DNA of 64,000 nt from the NCBI GenBank assembly GCA_958348225.1, contig CATVYG010000008.1, positions 1-64,000 of the forward strand. Reading direction: 5' to 3'. This document shows, piece by piece, positions 46,080 through 54,153 of the stretch; positions within the stretch are counted from its first letter, which is position 1; every line of letters starts with the position of its first letter. The notes under the pieces were generated by a model. The model was not told the origin of the DNA, did no database searches, and was given only the letters and a program-made list of their open reading frames with translations. The translations under genes and the position numbers were made by a program. Origin of the DNA: an uncultured Collinsella sp. (GTDB lineage Bacteria; Actinomycetota; Coriobacteriia; Coriobacteriales; Coriobacteriaceae).

Positions 46080-47432
46080 TTAGCTCTGAGCTCGCACGCG
46101 AGCGGCGCCGAGTTCGGTCAGATGGTATTTCTGGCCATGCTTGATGACCAAGCCAGCCTGCGCCAAGTCATTGAGCGTGCGTGACCAAGTGGGGGCCGAG
46201 TTTCCAAACGCCCTCGCCAGATCGGTTGCACCGCACGCTTGATTTTGCGCCAAATAGCCTAGTGCGGCGTTGCCGCGATCGCTTACGAACACGTCCGGTT
46301 GTGGCTGCGCATACTGATTTGCTGCATTAGGATACATCATTTGAGCTGCTGGTTGTTGAGAACTCTGCATCGGCGGCACTTGCTGTTGAAAACTTTGAGG
46401 CCACTGTTGGTAAGGCTGCGGAGGCATCTGCTGGGCCCAGGGGTTGTACTGCTGCTGCGGCATTTGCTGGTACGGCTGCTGATATCCCTGCTGGTACTGC
46501 TGCGGGAACTGCTGGCCGTACCCCAGCGGCGGCATCTGTTGATATGGATATCCCTGTTGGTACGGCTGATAGCCCATTTGCTGGCCACCCGGTGCGCCCG
46601 TCGCCTGCTGCATTGCTGCTGCATCCTGATCCGCCAGCGGCACGGCCTCTGGCATGTTTGGCGGCATCGACATCGATGTCGCCTGGGGCTCTTGTGTGGG
46701 AAGCATTCCGGGCTGCTGCATCTGCCTCACGGGGGGCTGCATCTGCTGCGTTGCCATGGGCTGCTGCGCAAAAGCTCCCGGCAGGGGATATGTGGGCTGC
46801 TCCGTCTCGGGCCGCACGGCAGCACCGCGTCCGCCGGCACGCTCGATTTCCTGCACTCGTTTAGGGTTCAGGCTTACCGTAACCACGGTGCCGTTGCCCA
46901 TGTTGTCCTCGATGGATACGGCACCGCCGGCGTTTTCCAAATACTCCTGCACCATGGGAAACCCTGCTCCGGTTCCACGGATATAGCGCTTCATCTTGCT
47001 GTTTGCGCTGGTAACGCCAAAGTCGAAAGCGCGTTCCTTGTCGTCGATGCCGGGTCCTTGATCAGCAAAGCGGATGGTGTCTCCGCCGTCCAGAATCGAG
47101 ATGATGGGCTCGGCAAAGTGTGCGTGGATAAAGTTTTCGACAATCTCGCGGATGACCATGAGCGAGATATGGCCACCTTGTTCTTTCATGCACTGGTAGA
47201 CGGTGTTGGTAGTCTCTTCCAAATACGTGCGGACATCTTGCGGATCAATGACGATCACACGCGGTGTCGACAGCATGTCGTCATAGACGGCGATACGCGC
47301 GGCGTACATGGCTTTTGGCGCCTGCGTGGTCGTCTGCTCGCCTTCCGCACGCTCTTCGCGCACGCCGGTGATGTGCTCGTTGTCGGGTGCCGGGTCTCCA
47401 GAATCGACCATGGTGTAAAAGTCATCAGACAT
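46080..47432 (-). CDS. GHKL-ATPase, Pro/Gln-rich linker, winged-helix protein next to dnaA
   Basis: A 450-residue protein of three parts. Residues 55-190 form a GHKL ATPase like anti-sigma or histidine kinase domains, with REIVENFIHAH (N box), FADQGPGI (G1) and IRGTGAGFPMV (G2). Residues 205-375 are a low-complexity linker full of Gln, Pro, Tyr and Met with repeated PYQQ. Residues 380-450 look like a winged helix (GATDLARAFGNSAPTWSRTLNDL, GLVIKHGQKYHL). No His-phosphorylation domain is seen. The start is uncertain (ATG 47432, or TTG 47504). It stands between dnaA and the origin boxes. Confidence 0.8.
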   Translation of the reverse strand: MSDDFYTMVDSGDPAPDNEHITGVREERAEGEQTTTQAPKAMYAARIAVYDDMLSTPRVIVIDPQDVRTYLEETTNTVYQCMKEQGGHISLMVIREIVENFIHAHFAEPIISILDGGDTIRFADQGPGIDDKERAFDFGVTSANSKMKRYIRGTGAGFPMVQEYLENAGGAVSIEDNMGNGTVVTVSLNPKRVQEIERAGGRGAAVRPETEQPTYPLPGAFAQQPMATQQMQPPVRQMQQPGMLPTQEPQATSMSMPPNMPEAVPLADQDAAAMQQATGAPGGQQMGYQPYQQGYPYQQMPPLGYGQQFPQQYQQGYQQPYQQMPQQQYNPWAQQMPPQPYQQWPQSFQQQVPPMQSSQQPAAQMMYPNAANQYAQPQPDVFVSDRGNAALGYLAQNQACGATDLARAFGNSAPTWSRTLNDLAQAGLVIKHGQKYHLTELGAARVRAQS

Positions 47433-47777
47433 GCCGCTCGCAATCTTCCAAAAGGTTTCGAACAAATAGTAGCTCACCGCGCAATGTTTCTCATCTTTCG
47501 ACAACTTTTCAAAACCTGTTGAAAACTTTGGAAAACGGGCGAAAAGTTCTCAACATTGCCAACATGACCTGTTGAAAACTCGATGAAATATCGTGAAAAG
47601 TTGTCATGCACCGCTAAATCGAGCTTGGCTTATGGGGGAACCGTGTGAACTGCGCAACCTTTTACCTTTGATTTCTTGACATTTGAACATTGATTTCCCT
47701 ACAATCTTCAAGCTCACGTGTTTATATCTGCGTCCGCGTCCCCGCGGACACTCGAAATGCAGCAGGAGGAACTTAAG
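47433..47777. other. oriC: Likely origin of replication (oriC)
   Basis: This 345-bp gap is where gene direction flips. It holds TGTTGAAAA twice (47517-47525, 47570-47578; TTTTCAACA on the other strand), the related TTCTCAACA (47547-47555) and TTTTCAAAA around 47506. Between them is AT-rich DNA, and the rpmH promoter lies at its right end. Box consensus here may be TTTTCAACA rather than TTATCCACA. Origin function is inferred from context. Confidence 0.65.
47676..47705 (+). promoter_or_regulatory. Sigma-70 promoter of rpmH operon
   Basis: TTGACA (47676-47681), an 18-base spacer and TACAAT (47700-47705) lie about 70 bases before rpmH. Confidence 0.75.
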
Positions 47778-47912
47778 ATGAAGCGTACGTATCAGCCTAA
47801 TAAGCGTAAGCGTGCCAAGACCCATGGCTTCCGTGCCCGTATGGCCACTAAGGGTGGTCGTGCCGTGCTCGCCCGTCGTCGCGCCAAGGGCCGCAAGCGT
47901 CTCACTGTCTAG
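47778..47912 (+). CDS. rpmH: 50S ribosomal protein L34
   Basis: The 44-residue protein has the full L34 sequence pattern MKRTYQPNKRKRAKTHGFR and ends KGRKRLTV. AGGAGG lies upstream. It leads the rpmH-rnpA-yidD-yidC-jag operon. Confidence 0.98.
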   Translation: MKRTYQPNKRKRAKTHGFRARMATKGGRAVLARRRAKGRKRLTV

Positions 47913-47932
47913 CAGCGATACACACATCTCGC

Positions 47933-48271
47933 ATGAAGACTATTAAGTCTCGGCAAGATTTCGAGCATGTGTTCAGTCAGGGGCGTCGTTTCAATCACCC
48001 TCTGATTCGAATGACCATATGTGAATCGGTTGGCGAAGGCGACTCCGGAAGGGTCGCCTTCGTTGGTGCTAAGCGACTCGGTTGTGCCGTCGTGCGCAAC
48101 CGATCTAAGCGTGTGATGCGCGAGGCCGCCCGCAGCTGCGGATTTCCCGTTGCGGGTTATGACATCATCTTGTTTGCAACTCCCAAGACTAGGGTTTCCT
48201 CGCCGCAGGAGATGGACAAGGCGTTGCGTTCGCTTATGAAGCGCGCCGGCGTTGCCGGGGAGGAGCGATGA
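47933..48271 (+). CDS. rnpA: Ribonuclease P protein component
   Basis: RnpA helps the RNase P RNA cut tRNA precursors. The 112-residue basic protein has SRQDFEHVFSQGRRF near the start and the RNR motif region AVVRNRSKRVMREAAR. It overlaps yidD by 4 bp. Confidence 0.95.
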   Translation: MKTIKSRQDFEHVFSQGRRFNHPLIRMTICESVGEGDSGRVAFVGAKRLGCAVVRNRSKRVMREAARSCGFPVAGYDIILFATPKTRVSSPQEMDKALRSLMKRAGVAGEER

Positions 48272-48492
48272 GCAATCACGTTTTGCGACGTGTTGCCATC
48301 GCTCCTATTCGCATATATCAACAGGTTATTTCGCCCTTATTGCCTGACGCCTGCATTTATTACCCAACGTGCTCGCAATACGCCATCCAGGCGATTGAGA
48401 AGCACGGTGTTTTGAGAGGCTGCTGGCTTGCCGTGAGGCGCATCGCTCGCTGCAATCCCCTGCACGTCGGCGGTTATGACCCTGTGCCCTAG
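48268..48492 (+). CDS. yidD: Membrane protein insertion efficiency factor YidD
   Basis: A 74-residue protein with the family block IYQQVISPLLPDACIYYPTCSQYAIQAI, three conserved Cys and the N-terminal amphipathic helix. It supports YidC-dependent membrane insertion and is encoded just before yidC. Confidence 0.94.
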   Translation: MSNHVLRRVAIAPIRIYQQVISPLLPDACIYYPTCSQYAIQAIEKHGVLRGCWLAVRRIARCNPLHVGGYDPVP

Positions 48493-48521
48493 CGGGCACT
48501 CGCTATCGGAGGAAAACTTAC

Positions 48522-49292
48522 ATGTGGGATTGGATCGTTAACATCCTTTTCGAGCTGCTCAAGCTCATCCAGACCTTTGCGGTCGACTGGGGCCTGTCCA
48601 TCATCATTCTGGTGGTCATCATCCGTCTGCTGCTGACGCCGCTTATGCTCAAGTCGACCAAGTCGACGGCTCGCATGCAGGTGCTGCAGCCCAAGATGCT
48701 CGAGATCCAGGAGCGCTATGCCGACGATCCCCAGCGTCAGGCCGAGGAGATGCAGAAGTTCTACAGCGAGAACAAGTTCAACCCCATGGCTGGCTGTCTG
48801 CCGCTGCTGATTCAGATGCCTATCCTGTTCGCCCTGTTTACATTGCTGCGCAACCTGCCGCAGTACTTTAACGACGGCACGTTCTCGTTCTTCAACATCC
48901 TGCCCGACCTGACCACCACGCCGAGCGCTTCCTTTGCCGATGGCTTTATGGTTGCACTGCCTGCGCTGGTTTGCCTGATCCTGTTTGCCGTCCTGACCCT
49001 GATTCCGCAGCTCTATATGTCGCGCAACCAGACCGGCCAGCAGGCTCAGAGCATGCGTATGATGGCCGTTGTCATGACGGTCATGATGCTTTGGATGGGC
49101 TGGAGCCTTCCCGTTGGTGTTCTGCTGTACTACGACGTCTCGTCTGCTTGGCAGGTTATCCAGCAGATTTTTGTGACGCAGAAGGTCATCGACAAGGCGA
49201 AGGCCGATGAGGAGGAGCGTCTTAAGAACGCTCCGCTGCAGGTTGAGGTCACTCGTCGCGAGAAGAAGCCGCGCCCGCACAAGAAGAAGTAG
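48522..49292 (+). CDS. yidC: Membrane protein insertase YidC/Oxa1
   Basis: YidC inserts membrane proteins. The 256-residue protein has the Gram-positive short form with five membrane helices, the conserved NPMAGCLPLLIQMPILFALF and VLLYYDVSSAWQVIQQIFV, and a Lys/Arg-rich C-terminus. The first segment lacks a clear lipobox, unlike many Bacillota homologues. GGAGG precedes the ATG. Confidence 0.95.
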   Translation: MWDWIVNILFELLKLIQTFAVDWGLSIIILVVIIRLLLTPLMLKSTKSTARMQVLQPKMLEIQERYADDPQRQAEEMQKFYSENKFNPMAGCLPLLIQMPILFALFTLLRNLPQYFNDGTFSFFNILPDLTTTPSASFADGFMVALPALVCLILFAVLTLIPQLYMSRNQTGQQAQSMRMMAVVMTVMMLWMGWSLPVGVLLYYDVSSAWQVIQQIFVTQKVIDKAKADEEERLKNAPLQVEVTRREKKPRPHKKK

Positions 49293-49336
49293 TGGGATAT
49301 CAATCTTATTTAGGTACCTAACTTTTGGAGTACGTT

Positions 49337-49906
49337 ATGTCTGAAGAGATCATCGAGGATATGCTTGAGGAGGTTGCCCCGCAGGTCGCGGGCGATTATC
49401 CCGAGATTGCACAGCGCTACAAGGCTGGTGAAGAGCTGACCGATGAGGAGCTCGACACCATTGCCGATGTTGCGATTTCCATCCTGCGTTCCATCCTTTC
49501 GCACTTCGATGCCGCCAACTCTCCTATCGATGAGTATGAGGGCGACGAGGGTGAGCTGATTTTGGATGTAACGGCTCCCGACCTTGCTGTTCTCATTGGC
49601 CGTCATGGTCGCACTCTTGATGCTCTTCAGGTTATGTTCTCTTTGCTGGTGAGCCGCAAGCTTGGCTTTAGGTATCCGGTTGTAGTGGACGTCGAGGGAT
49701 ACAAGAGTCGCCGTCAGGATAAGGTCGCCTCCATGGCTCAGTCTGCTGCCGAGCGTGCCATCCGCACTCATAAGAGTGTTTCGCTTCCGCCCATGAATGC
49801 CTACGAGCGCCGACTGGTTCACATTGCACTTCGTGGCAACGATGCAGTCGATACTCATTCTGAGGGTTCTGACCCTGATCGCCATGTGGTGATTGTTGCT
49901 CGATAA
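49337..49906 (+). CDS. jag: Jag-family KH and R3H RNA-binding protein
   Basis: The 189-residue protein has an acidic N-terminal part, a KH domain with GRHGRTLDALQVMFSLLVSRK and an R3H domain with MNAYERRLVHIALRGNDAVDTHS and ending SDPDRHVVIVAR. Jag family members bind RNA and regulate cell-wall and division proteins. GGAG lies six bases before the ATG; an ATG four codons upstream is less likely. Confidence 0.93.
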   Translation: MSEEIIEDMLEEVAPQVAGDYPEIAQRYKAGEELTDEELDTIADVAISILRSILSHFDAANSPIDEYEGDEGELILDVTAPDLAVLIGRHGRTLDALQVMFSLLVSRKLGFRYPVVVDVEGYKSRRQDKVASMAQSAAERAIRTHKSVSLPPMNAYERRLVHIALRGNDAVDTHSEGSDPDRHVVIVAR

Positions 49907-49925
49907 TCTACTCGAGCTTATGCTA

Positions 49926-49957
49926 AGGGGACGTGGTTTCCACGTCCCCTTTTTTTG
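49926..49957 (+). terminator. Rho-independent terminator of rpmH operon
   Basis: GGGGACGTGG and CCACGTCCCC pair around TTT and are followed by seven T. Confidence 0.95.
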
Positions 49958-50002
49958 TCAAAAGTTCTCGATACACTGATTTTTGTCAGAAAGGAGCTTT
50001 CG

Positions 50003-50740
50003 TTGTTAGTACTTACTGATCAGCAGGCTGACGAGATGTTGAGTCGTCTAACTTCCTATTGCAAAGAGTATTCCTTGAGCGTAACTGATGTTGAGCTGAG
50101 GAAATGTATTCAGCATTTGGATTTGGTTCTAGAAACTAATAAGACAACCAATCTCACCCGTATTCTTAACGTAGAAGATGCTGCAGTACTTCATATCCTC
50201 GACTCACTTGTTTTGCTCCCCTATATCAACAAGGCTCCTGAGGGAGCTTTGCTCGATATGGGAACAGGTGCGGGCTTCCCTGGTATTCCATTAACCATAA
50301 CCACGCATCGTAAAGCTACTTATATTGACTCTGTTGGCAAGAAGGTTGATGCGGTTAATTCCTTTGTCCATGCTCTTGGATTGAAACATGCTCATGCGGT
50401 TCATGATCGTCTTGAAGAATATGCTCGAAGCCATAAGAAGCAGTTCTCTGTTGTAACCGCCCGCGCACTGGCCCCTCTACCGATTCTTGTTGAGTATGCG
50501 GCTCCGTATCTGAAGGATGGAGGGCTATTTGTTATAACCAAGGGCAATCCTTCGGATGAGGAGCTTGCTTCCGGCATGTCAGCAGCTAAGATTTGCGGCT
50601 TCACTTTGCTTCTGAATGACGCAATTGATTTGCCTGAAGGCTTGGGTCACAGGGAGTTCATTGTTCTTAAGAAGAGTCATCCAGCATCTGTCTCATTGCC
50701 TCGTGCAAATGGCGTGGCAAAGAAGAATCCGCTTGCCTAG
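50003..50740 (+). CDS. rsmG: 16S rRNA (guanine527-N7) methyltransferase
   Basis: RsmG methylates G527 of 16S rRNA with SAM. The 245-residue protein has TNLTRILNVEDAAVLHILDSL, the SAM loop LLDMGTGAGFPGIPL (residues about 87-101) and VTARALAPLPILVEYA. The TTG at 50003-50005 has AAAGGAG upstream; no ATG fits. The DNA is clearly richer in A and T than the operon to its left. Confidence 0.94.
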   Translation: MLVLTDQQADEMLSRLTSYCKEYSLSVTDVELRKCIQHLDLVLETNKTTNLTRILNVEDAAVLHILDSLVLLPYINKAPEGALLDMGTGAGFPGIPLTITTHRKATYIDSVGKKVDAVNSFVHALGLKHAHAVHDRLEEYARSHKKQFSVVTARALAPLPILVEYAAPYLKDGGLFVITKGNPSDEELASGMSAAKICGFTLLLNDAIDLPEGLGHREFIVLKKSHPASVSLPRANGVAKKNPLA

Positions 50741-50741
50741 A

Positions 50742-50757
50742 TGTTTCACGTGAAACA
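50742..50757. other. parS site 1
   Basis: Exact TGTTTCACGTGAAACA, the ParB-binding palindrome, 1 bp after the rsmG stop. Confidence 0.96.
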
Positions 50758-50780
50758 TAATGGATACTAACAACTTGCAG

Positions 50781-50796
50781 TGTTTCACGTGAAACA
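50781..50796. other. parS site 2
   Basis: Exact TGTTTCACGTGAAACA. Start-to-start distance to site 1 is 39 bp. Confidence 0.96.
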
Positions 50797-50819
50797 TGGC
50801 GGTTGATATCGATTCGGAA

Positions 50820-50835
50820 TGTTTCACGTGAAACA
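50820..50835. other. parS site 3
   Basis: Exact TGTTTCACGTGAAACA, again 39 bp from site 2, and 39 bp before parA starts. Confidence 0.96.
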
Positions 50836-50874
50836 TCCTCCGTTTGACAGCTTTAATACACACCAGGAGGGACC

Positions 50875-51675
50875 GTGGGATTTCGCGACGTTAAGCGTTC
50901 TAAGAGCGCAAAAGACACGCGTATCATTGCAATCATCAATCAAAAAGGCGGCGTCGGTAAGTCAACGACGGCTGTAAACCTTGCAGCAGCACTGGGTGAG
51001 CAGGGTCGTAAGACACTGATTGTCGATTTTGATCCGCAGGGAAACAGCACCAGTGGATTCGGAATTGAAAAAGAAGACCTTGATCACTGCATCTATGATG
51101 CATTGTTGAATGATGTGCCGGCAGAATCGCTTGTTCTTGATACAAATTGTAAAAAAGTATTCGTTATTCCGGCTACAATTCAACTTGCAGGCGCGGAAAT
51201 TGAGCTCGTAAGCGCAATTGCTCGTGAAACCCGCCTCAAAGATTTGCTTGAGCCGATTCAGGACGAGTTTGACTTTATTTTCATTGACTGTCCTCCTTCG
51301 CTCGGCCTGCTTACTATCAACGCTTTGACCGCAGCAGATAGCGTTTTGATTCCGATCCAGTGCGAATATTACGCACTCGAGGGCGTTACGAAGCTGCTTG
51401 AGTCAATGAAGATGGTCAAATCACGGCTGAACAAGGGCTTAAACACCTATGGTGTGCTTATGACCATGTATGACTCGCGTACTTCACTATCGAATCAGGT
51501 TGTTGAGGAGGTTCAATCGTACTTTGGTGATAAGGCGTTTAAGACGCTAATCCCCCGTACGGTTAAAATCTCCGAAGCTCCGTCTTTTGGAGAACCGGTA
51601 ATTACCTATGCACCTCAAAATAAGGGTGCAAAAGCATATATGAACCTTGCAAAAGAGGTGATCAAGCGTGCCTAG
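50875..51675 (+). CDS. parA: Chromosome partitioning ATPase ParA (Soj)
   Basis: ParA forms DNA-bound gradients that move ParB-parS complexes. The 266-residue protein has the deviant Walker A KGGVGKST (24-31), DFDPQGNSTSGFGI, and FDFIFIDCPPSLGLLTINAL. The GTG start has AGGAGGG upstream. About 20 basic residues precede the fold. It overlaps parB by 8 bp. Confidence 0.96.
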   Translation: MGFRDVKRSKSAKDTRIIAIINQKGGVGKSTTAVNLAAALGEQGRKTLIVDFDPQGNSTSGFGIEKEDLDHCIYDALLNDVPAESLVLDTNCKKVFVIPATIQLAGAEIELVSAIARETRLKDLLEPIQDEFDFIFIDCPPSLGLLTINALTAADSVLIPIQCEYYALEGVTKLLESMKMVKSRLNKGLNTYGVLMTMYDSRTSLSNQVVEEVQSYFGDKAFKTLIPRTVKISEAPSFGEPVITYAPQNKGAKAYMNLAKEVIKRA

Positions 51676-52573
51676 TGTAAAGAAACGTGGCGGATTGGGA
51701 CGTGGACTCAATGCTTTGGTCTCAGAGGCCGAGTATGAGACCGGCGGTTCGGCTGCATCGGCTTCAAATGCCGCATCTGAATCAAAACTACCTATTGAGG
51801 ATATCGTTCCCAACCCTAATCAGCCGCGAATTCACTTTAACGAAACTGAACTTCGCGAGTTGAGCGAGTCAATCCAAGAACATGGCGTTTTGCAGCCGCT
51901 TTTGGTTCGCAAGCATGGAAACGGCTATGAGATCATCGCTGGTGAGCGTCGTTACCAGGCGTCAAAGCTTGCTGGCCTTGAAGAATTGCCAGTCATCATT
52001 AAAGAGGTAAATGATGAAGAGATGCTGGCTCTTGCTCTTATCGAAAACCTTCAGCGTTCTGATCTGAATCCCGTCGAAGAGGCTAAGGGCTATCGCCAAC
52101 TCATTGATGCCAGCGGGATGACCCAGGAGGCATTGTCGAAGGCAGTAAGCAAGTCACGCTCTGCAATTACAAACTCGCTGCGTCTTCTCGATCTCCCCGA
52201 AGTAGTTCAGCAGATGATTTTTGAGGGCAAACTTACTGCTGGTCATGCACGTGCGATTCTTGCAGTTCCCTATGAGGACGCTCGAATTCGACTTGCAGAG
52301 AAGGTTGTTGCAGAGGGCCTTTCCGTAAGAGCGACAGAAAATCTCGCTCCGTTGTTTTCTGCCGGAGAGACACCTAAGACGCCGAGGCCTGCAACGCCTC
52401 AGTCTTTTAAAAAGGCTGCCCGCGTGCTTCGTCAGGTTTTTAATACCAACGTGCGTGTGAAGAGCTCGCGTGGAAAGAATAAGATTGAGATTGAGTTTAA
52501 AGACGAGGAAGAGCTCTCTCGTATTCTTGGCGAAATGATTCAGTTTGATCAAGGAGGCCAAGATGAGGAATAA
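51668..52573 (+). CDS. parB: Chromosome partitioning protein ParB
   Basis: ParB is a CTP-dependent clamp that loads at parS. The 301-residue protein has RGGLGRGLNALVSE at the N-terminus (ParA-activating), the CTPase motifs GERRYQASKLAG and ENLQRSDLNPVEEA, the HTH LSKAVSKSRSAITNSLRLLDLP and a C-terminal dimer domain. The GTG start overlaps parA. Confidence 0.96.
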   Translation: MPSVKKRGGLGRGLNALVSEAEYETGGSAASASNAASESKLPIEDIVPNPNQPRIHFNETELRELSESIQEHGVLQPLLVRKHGNGYEIIAGERRYQASKLAGLEELPVIIKEVNDEEMLALALIENLQRSDLNPVEEAKGYRQLIDASGMTQEALSKAVSKSRSAITNSLRLLDLPEVVQQMIFEGKLTAGHARAILAVPYEDARIRLAEKVVAEGLSVRATENLAPLFSAGETPKTPRPATPQSFKKAARVLRQVFNTNVRVKSSRGKNKIEIEFKDEEELSRILGEMIQFDQGGQDEE

Positions 52574-52817
52574 GATTTTAACTGCGATTGCATTGGCGAC
52601 GACTGTCGCAGCTGGTGCCTTTGCTGGATATAAGATCGCGACAGACGATGAACTTCGAGGTCGTCTGCTTCGAGGCGCGCAAGATATCGTCGATACTTCC
52701 AAGAAGAAAATGAATGTTATGACAGAAGATGTTGCCATGCGTACAGCTCAGGTAACAAAGAATCCTAAGATTAATCAAGGTTGGGTTAGCAACCAATGGG
52801 AAAATGTAGGCTATTAG
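52563..52817 (+). CDS. Small membrane protein after parB (YtxH-like)
   Basis: An 84-residue protein with one N-terminal hydrophobic segment (ILTAIALATTVAAGAFAGYKIA) and a basic soluble tail. It resembles short YtxH-like stress proteins in shape only. AAGGAGG lies at ideal distance before the ATG, and the gene overlaps parB by 11 bp, so it is co-expressed with parAB. Its function is unknown. Confidence 0.8.
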   Translation: MRNKILTAIALATTVAAGAFAGYKIATDDELRGRLLRGAQDIVDTSKKKMNVMTEDVAMRTAQVTKNPKINQGWVSNQWENVGY

Positions 52818-52847
52818 GTACCTAACAATTACTTACTATATTTTGAT

Positions 52848-52885
52848 GGGTCCTTGTCTGATTCACGAGACAAGGACCCCGTATT
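52848..52885 (+). terminator. Terminator of parAB operon
   Basis: GGGTCCTTGTCT and AGACAAGGACCC pair (12 bp) around 8 bases, followed by a weak T-run CGTATTTT. Confidence 0.75.
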
Positions 52886-52934
52886 TTGGCCGTAAAAATG
52901 GGACCAGTAGCAGCTGATTCAAAATTAAGGTCAA

Positions 52935-52978
52935 GAAATGAAACGGCCACGGTTGCATTTCCTGCAACCGTGGCCGTT
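52935..52978 (-). terminator. Terminator of rlmN
   Basis: AACGGCCACGGTTGCA and TGCAACCGTGGCCGTT pair perfectly (16 bp); on the minus strand TCATTTCTT follows. Confidence 0.8.
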
Positions 52979-52981
52979 CGA

Positions 52982-52997
52982 TGTTTCACATGAAACG
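52982..52997. other. Degenerate parS-like site
   Basis: TGTTTCACATGAAACG differs from parS at two positions. It is about 2.2 kb from the three exact sites. Confidence 0.4.
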
Positions 52998-53015
52998 TTT
53001 TGGGGTGCGACTCCC

Positions 53016-54068
53016 CTATGCGTTCTTCTGAACTTTGAAGCGCTGCTTCAGCTGTCCGCAAGCGGCGTCAATATCGTTACCACGGGAGTTACGAATCGTG
53101 GTCTCGATGCCACGGGACTCAAGACGACGCTGAAGATCCTCAACCTTATGAATCGGCGACGGCTTGAGCGGGCTGCCCTCGATGTCGTTAAGCTGAATCA
53201 GGTTAACGTGGCACAACGTTCCCTCGCAGAAGTCGCAGAGCGCCTGCATCTCGGGATTCGTATCGTTGACGCCTTCGATCATGGCATACTCATAGGTCGG
53301 GCGGCGGCCAGTCTTCTCGGTGTAGAGTTGAAGCGCCTCGTGAAGGCGAAGCAGCGTGTACTTCTTAATACCGGGCATGAGCTTATTGCGCGTCGACTGG
53401 ATGGCGGAATGCAAGGAAACGGCAAGCGTGAACTGCTCAGGGATGTCGGCAAATTTGCGAATACCGGGAATAACGCCACTGGTAGAGACAGTGAGGTGAC
53501 GAGCGCCGATACCGATGCCATCGGGGTCGTTGAGGATTCGCAGCGCCTTGAGAACCTCGTCGTAGTTGGCAAACGGCTCGCCCTGGCCCATGAAGACAAC
53601 GCTCGTGGCGCGCTCGCCAAAGTCGTTGGATACATGAAGTACCTGGTCGACGATCTCTTGAGCGGTCAGAGAGCGCTTGAGGCCGTTGAGACCGGTGGCG
53701 CAAAAGGCACAGCCCATGCCGCAGCCTGCCTGCGTGGAAACGCAGACGGAAAGCTTGTTACGACGGGGCATGCCGACGGTTTCGACGGAAACGCCGTCGT
53801 GGTACTCGAGCAGATACTTGCGTGAGCCATCTTTGGAAACTTGCTTGGTTAGTTCAGTCGGCGTGTCGAAGGCAAAAGCCTCTTTAAGCTGCTCGCGGAA
53901 AGCCTTGGGAAGGTTGGTCATATCGTCAAACGAACAAACGTTCTTCTCAAAGACCCATTCGATGAGCTGCTTCGCGCGGAACGCGGGCTGGCCAAGTTCG
54001 GCCACGAGCTCGCGAATATCGTTTTGGCTCAAGTCGCGAATGTCCTGAGATTTAGTCCTGGGATTCAT
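53016..54068 (-). CDS. rlmN: Dual-specificity rRNA/tRNA methyltransferase RlmN
   Basis: RlmN is a radical SAM enzyme that methylates C2 of A2503 in 23S rRNA and A37 in some tRNAs. The 350-residue protein has the iron-sulfur Cys triad in GCGMGCAFCATG, VVFMGQGEPFANYDEV, and IRNSRGNDIDAACGQL with the C-terminal catalytic Cys. The ATG has GAAAGG upstream. It reads against its neighbours. Confidence 0.96.
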   Translation of the reverse strand: MNPRTKSQDIRDLSQNDIRELVAELGQPAFRAKQLIEWVFEKNVCSFDDMTNLPKAFREQLKEAFAFDTPTELTKQVSKDGSRKYLLEYHDGVSVETVGMPRRNKLSVCVSTQAGCGMGCAFCATGLNGLKRSLTAQEIVDQVLHVSNDFGERATSVVFMGQGEPFANYDEVLKALRILNDPDGIGIGARHLTVSTSGVIPGIRKFADIPEQFTLAVSLHSAIQSTRNKLMPGIKKYTLLRLHEALQLYTEKTGRRPTYEYAMIEGVNDTNPEMQALCDFCEGTLCHVNLIQLNDIEGSPLKPSPIHKVEDLQRRLESRGIETTIRNSRGNDIDAACGQLKQRFKVQKNA

Positions 54069-54153
54069 GGAAGCCTTTCGATTTTGGGGAAACGTAGAGG
54101 GTATCGCTACAATATGGTATCAGCTGCAGAAATTATAGAGGAGGAGTCTGCCC

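Noticed and set aside
46330..46640. Short tandem repeats that could look like a CRISPR or satellite array
   Set aside because: They are codons of the Gln/Pro/Tyr-rich linker of the GHKL-winged-helix protein; spacing is irregular and the frame is open. No CRISPR array or cas gene is in the window.
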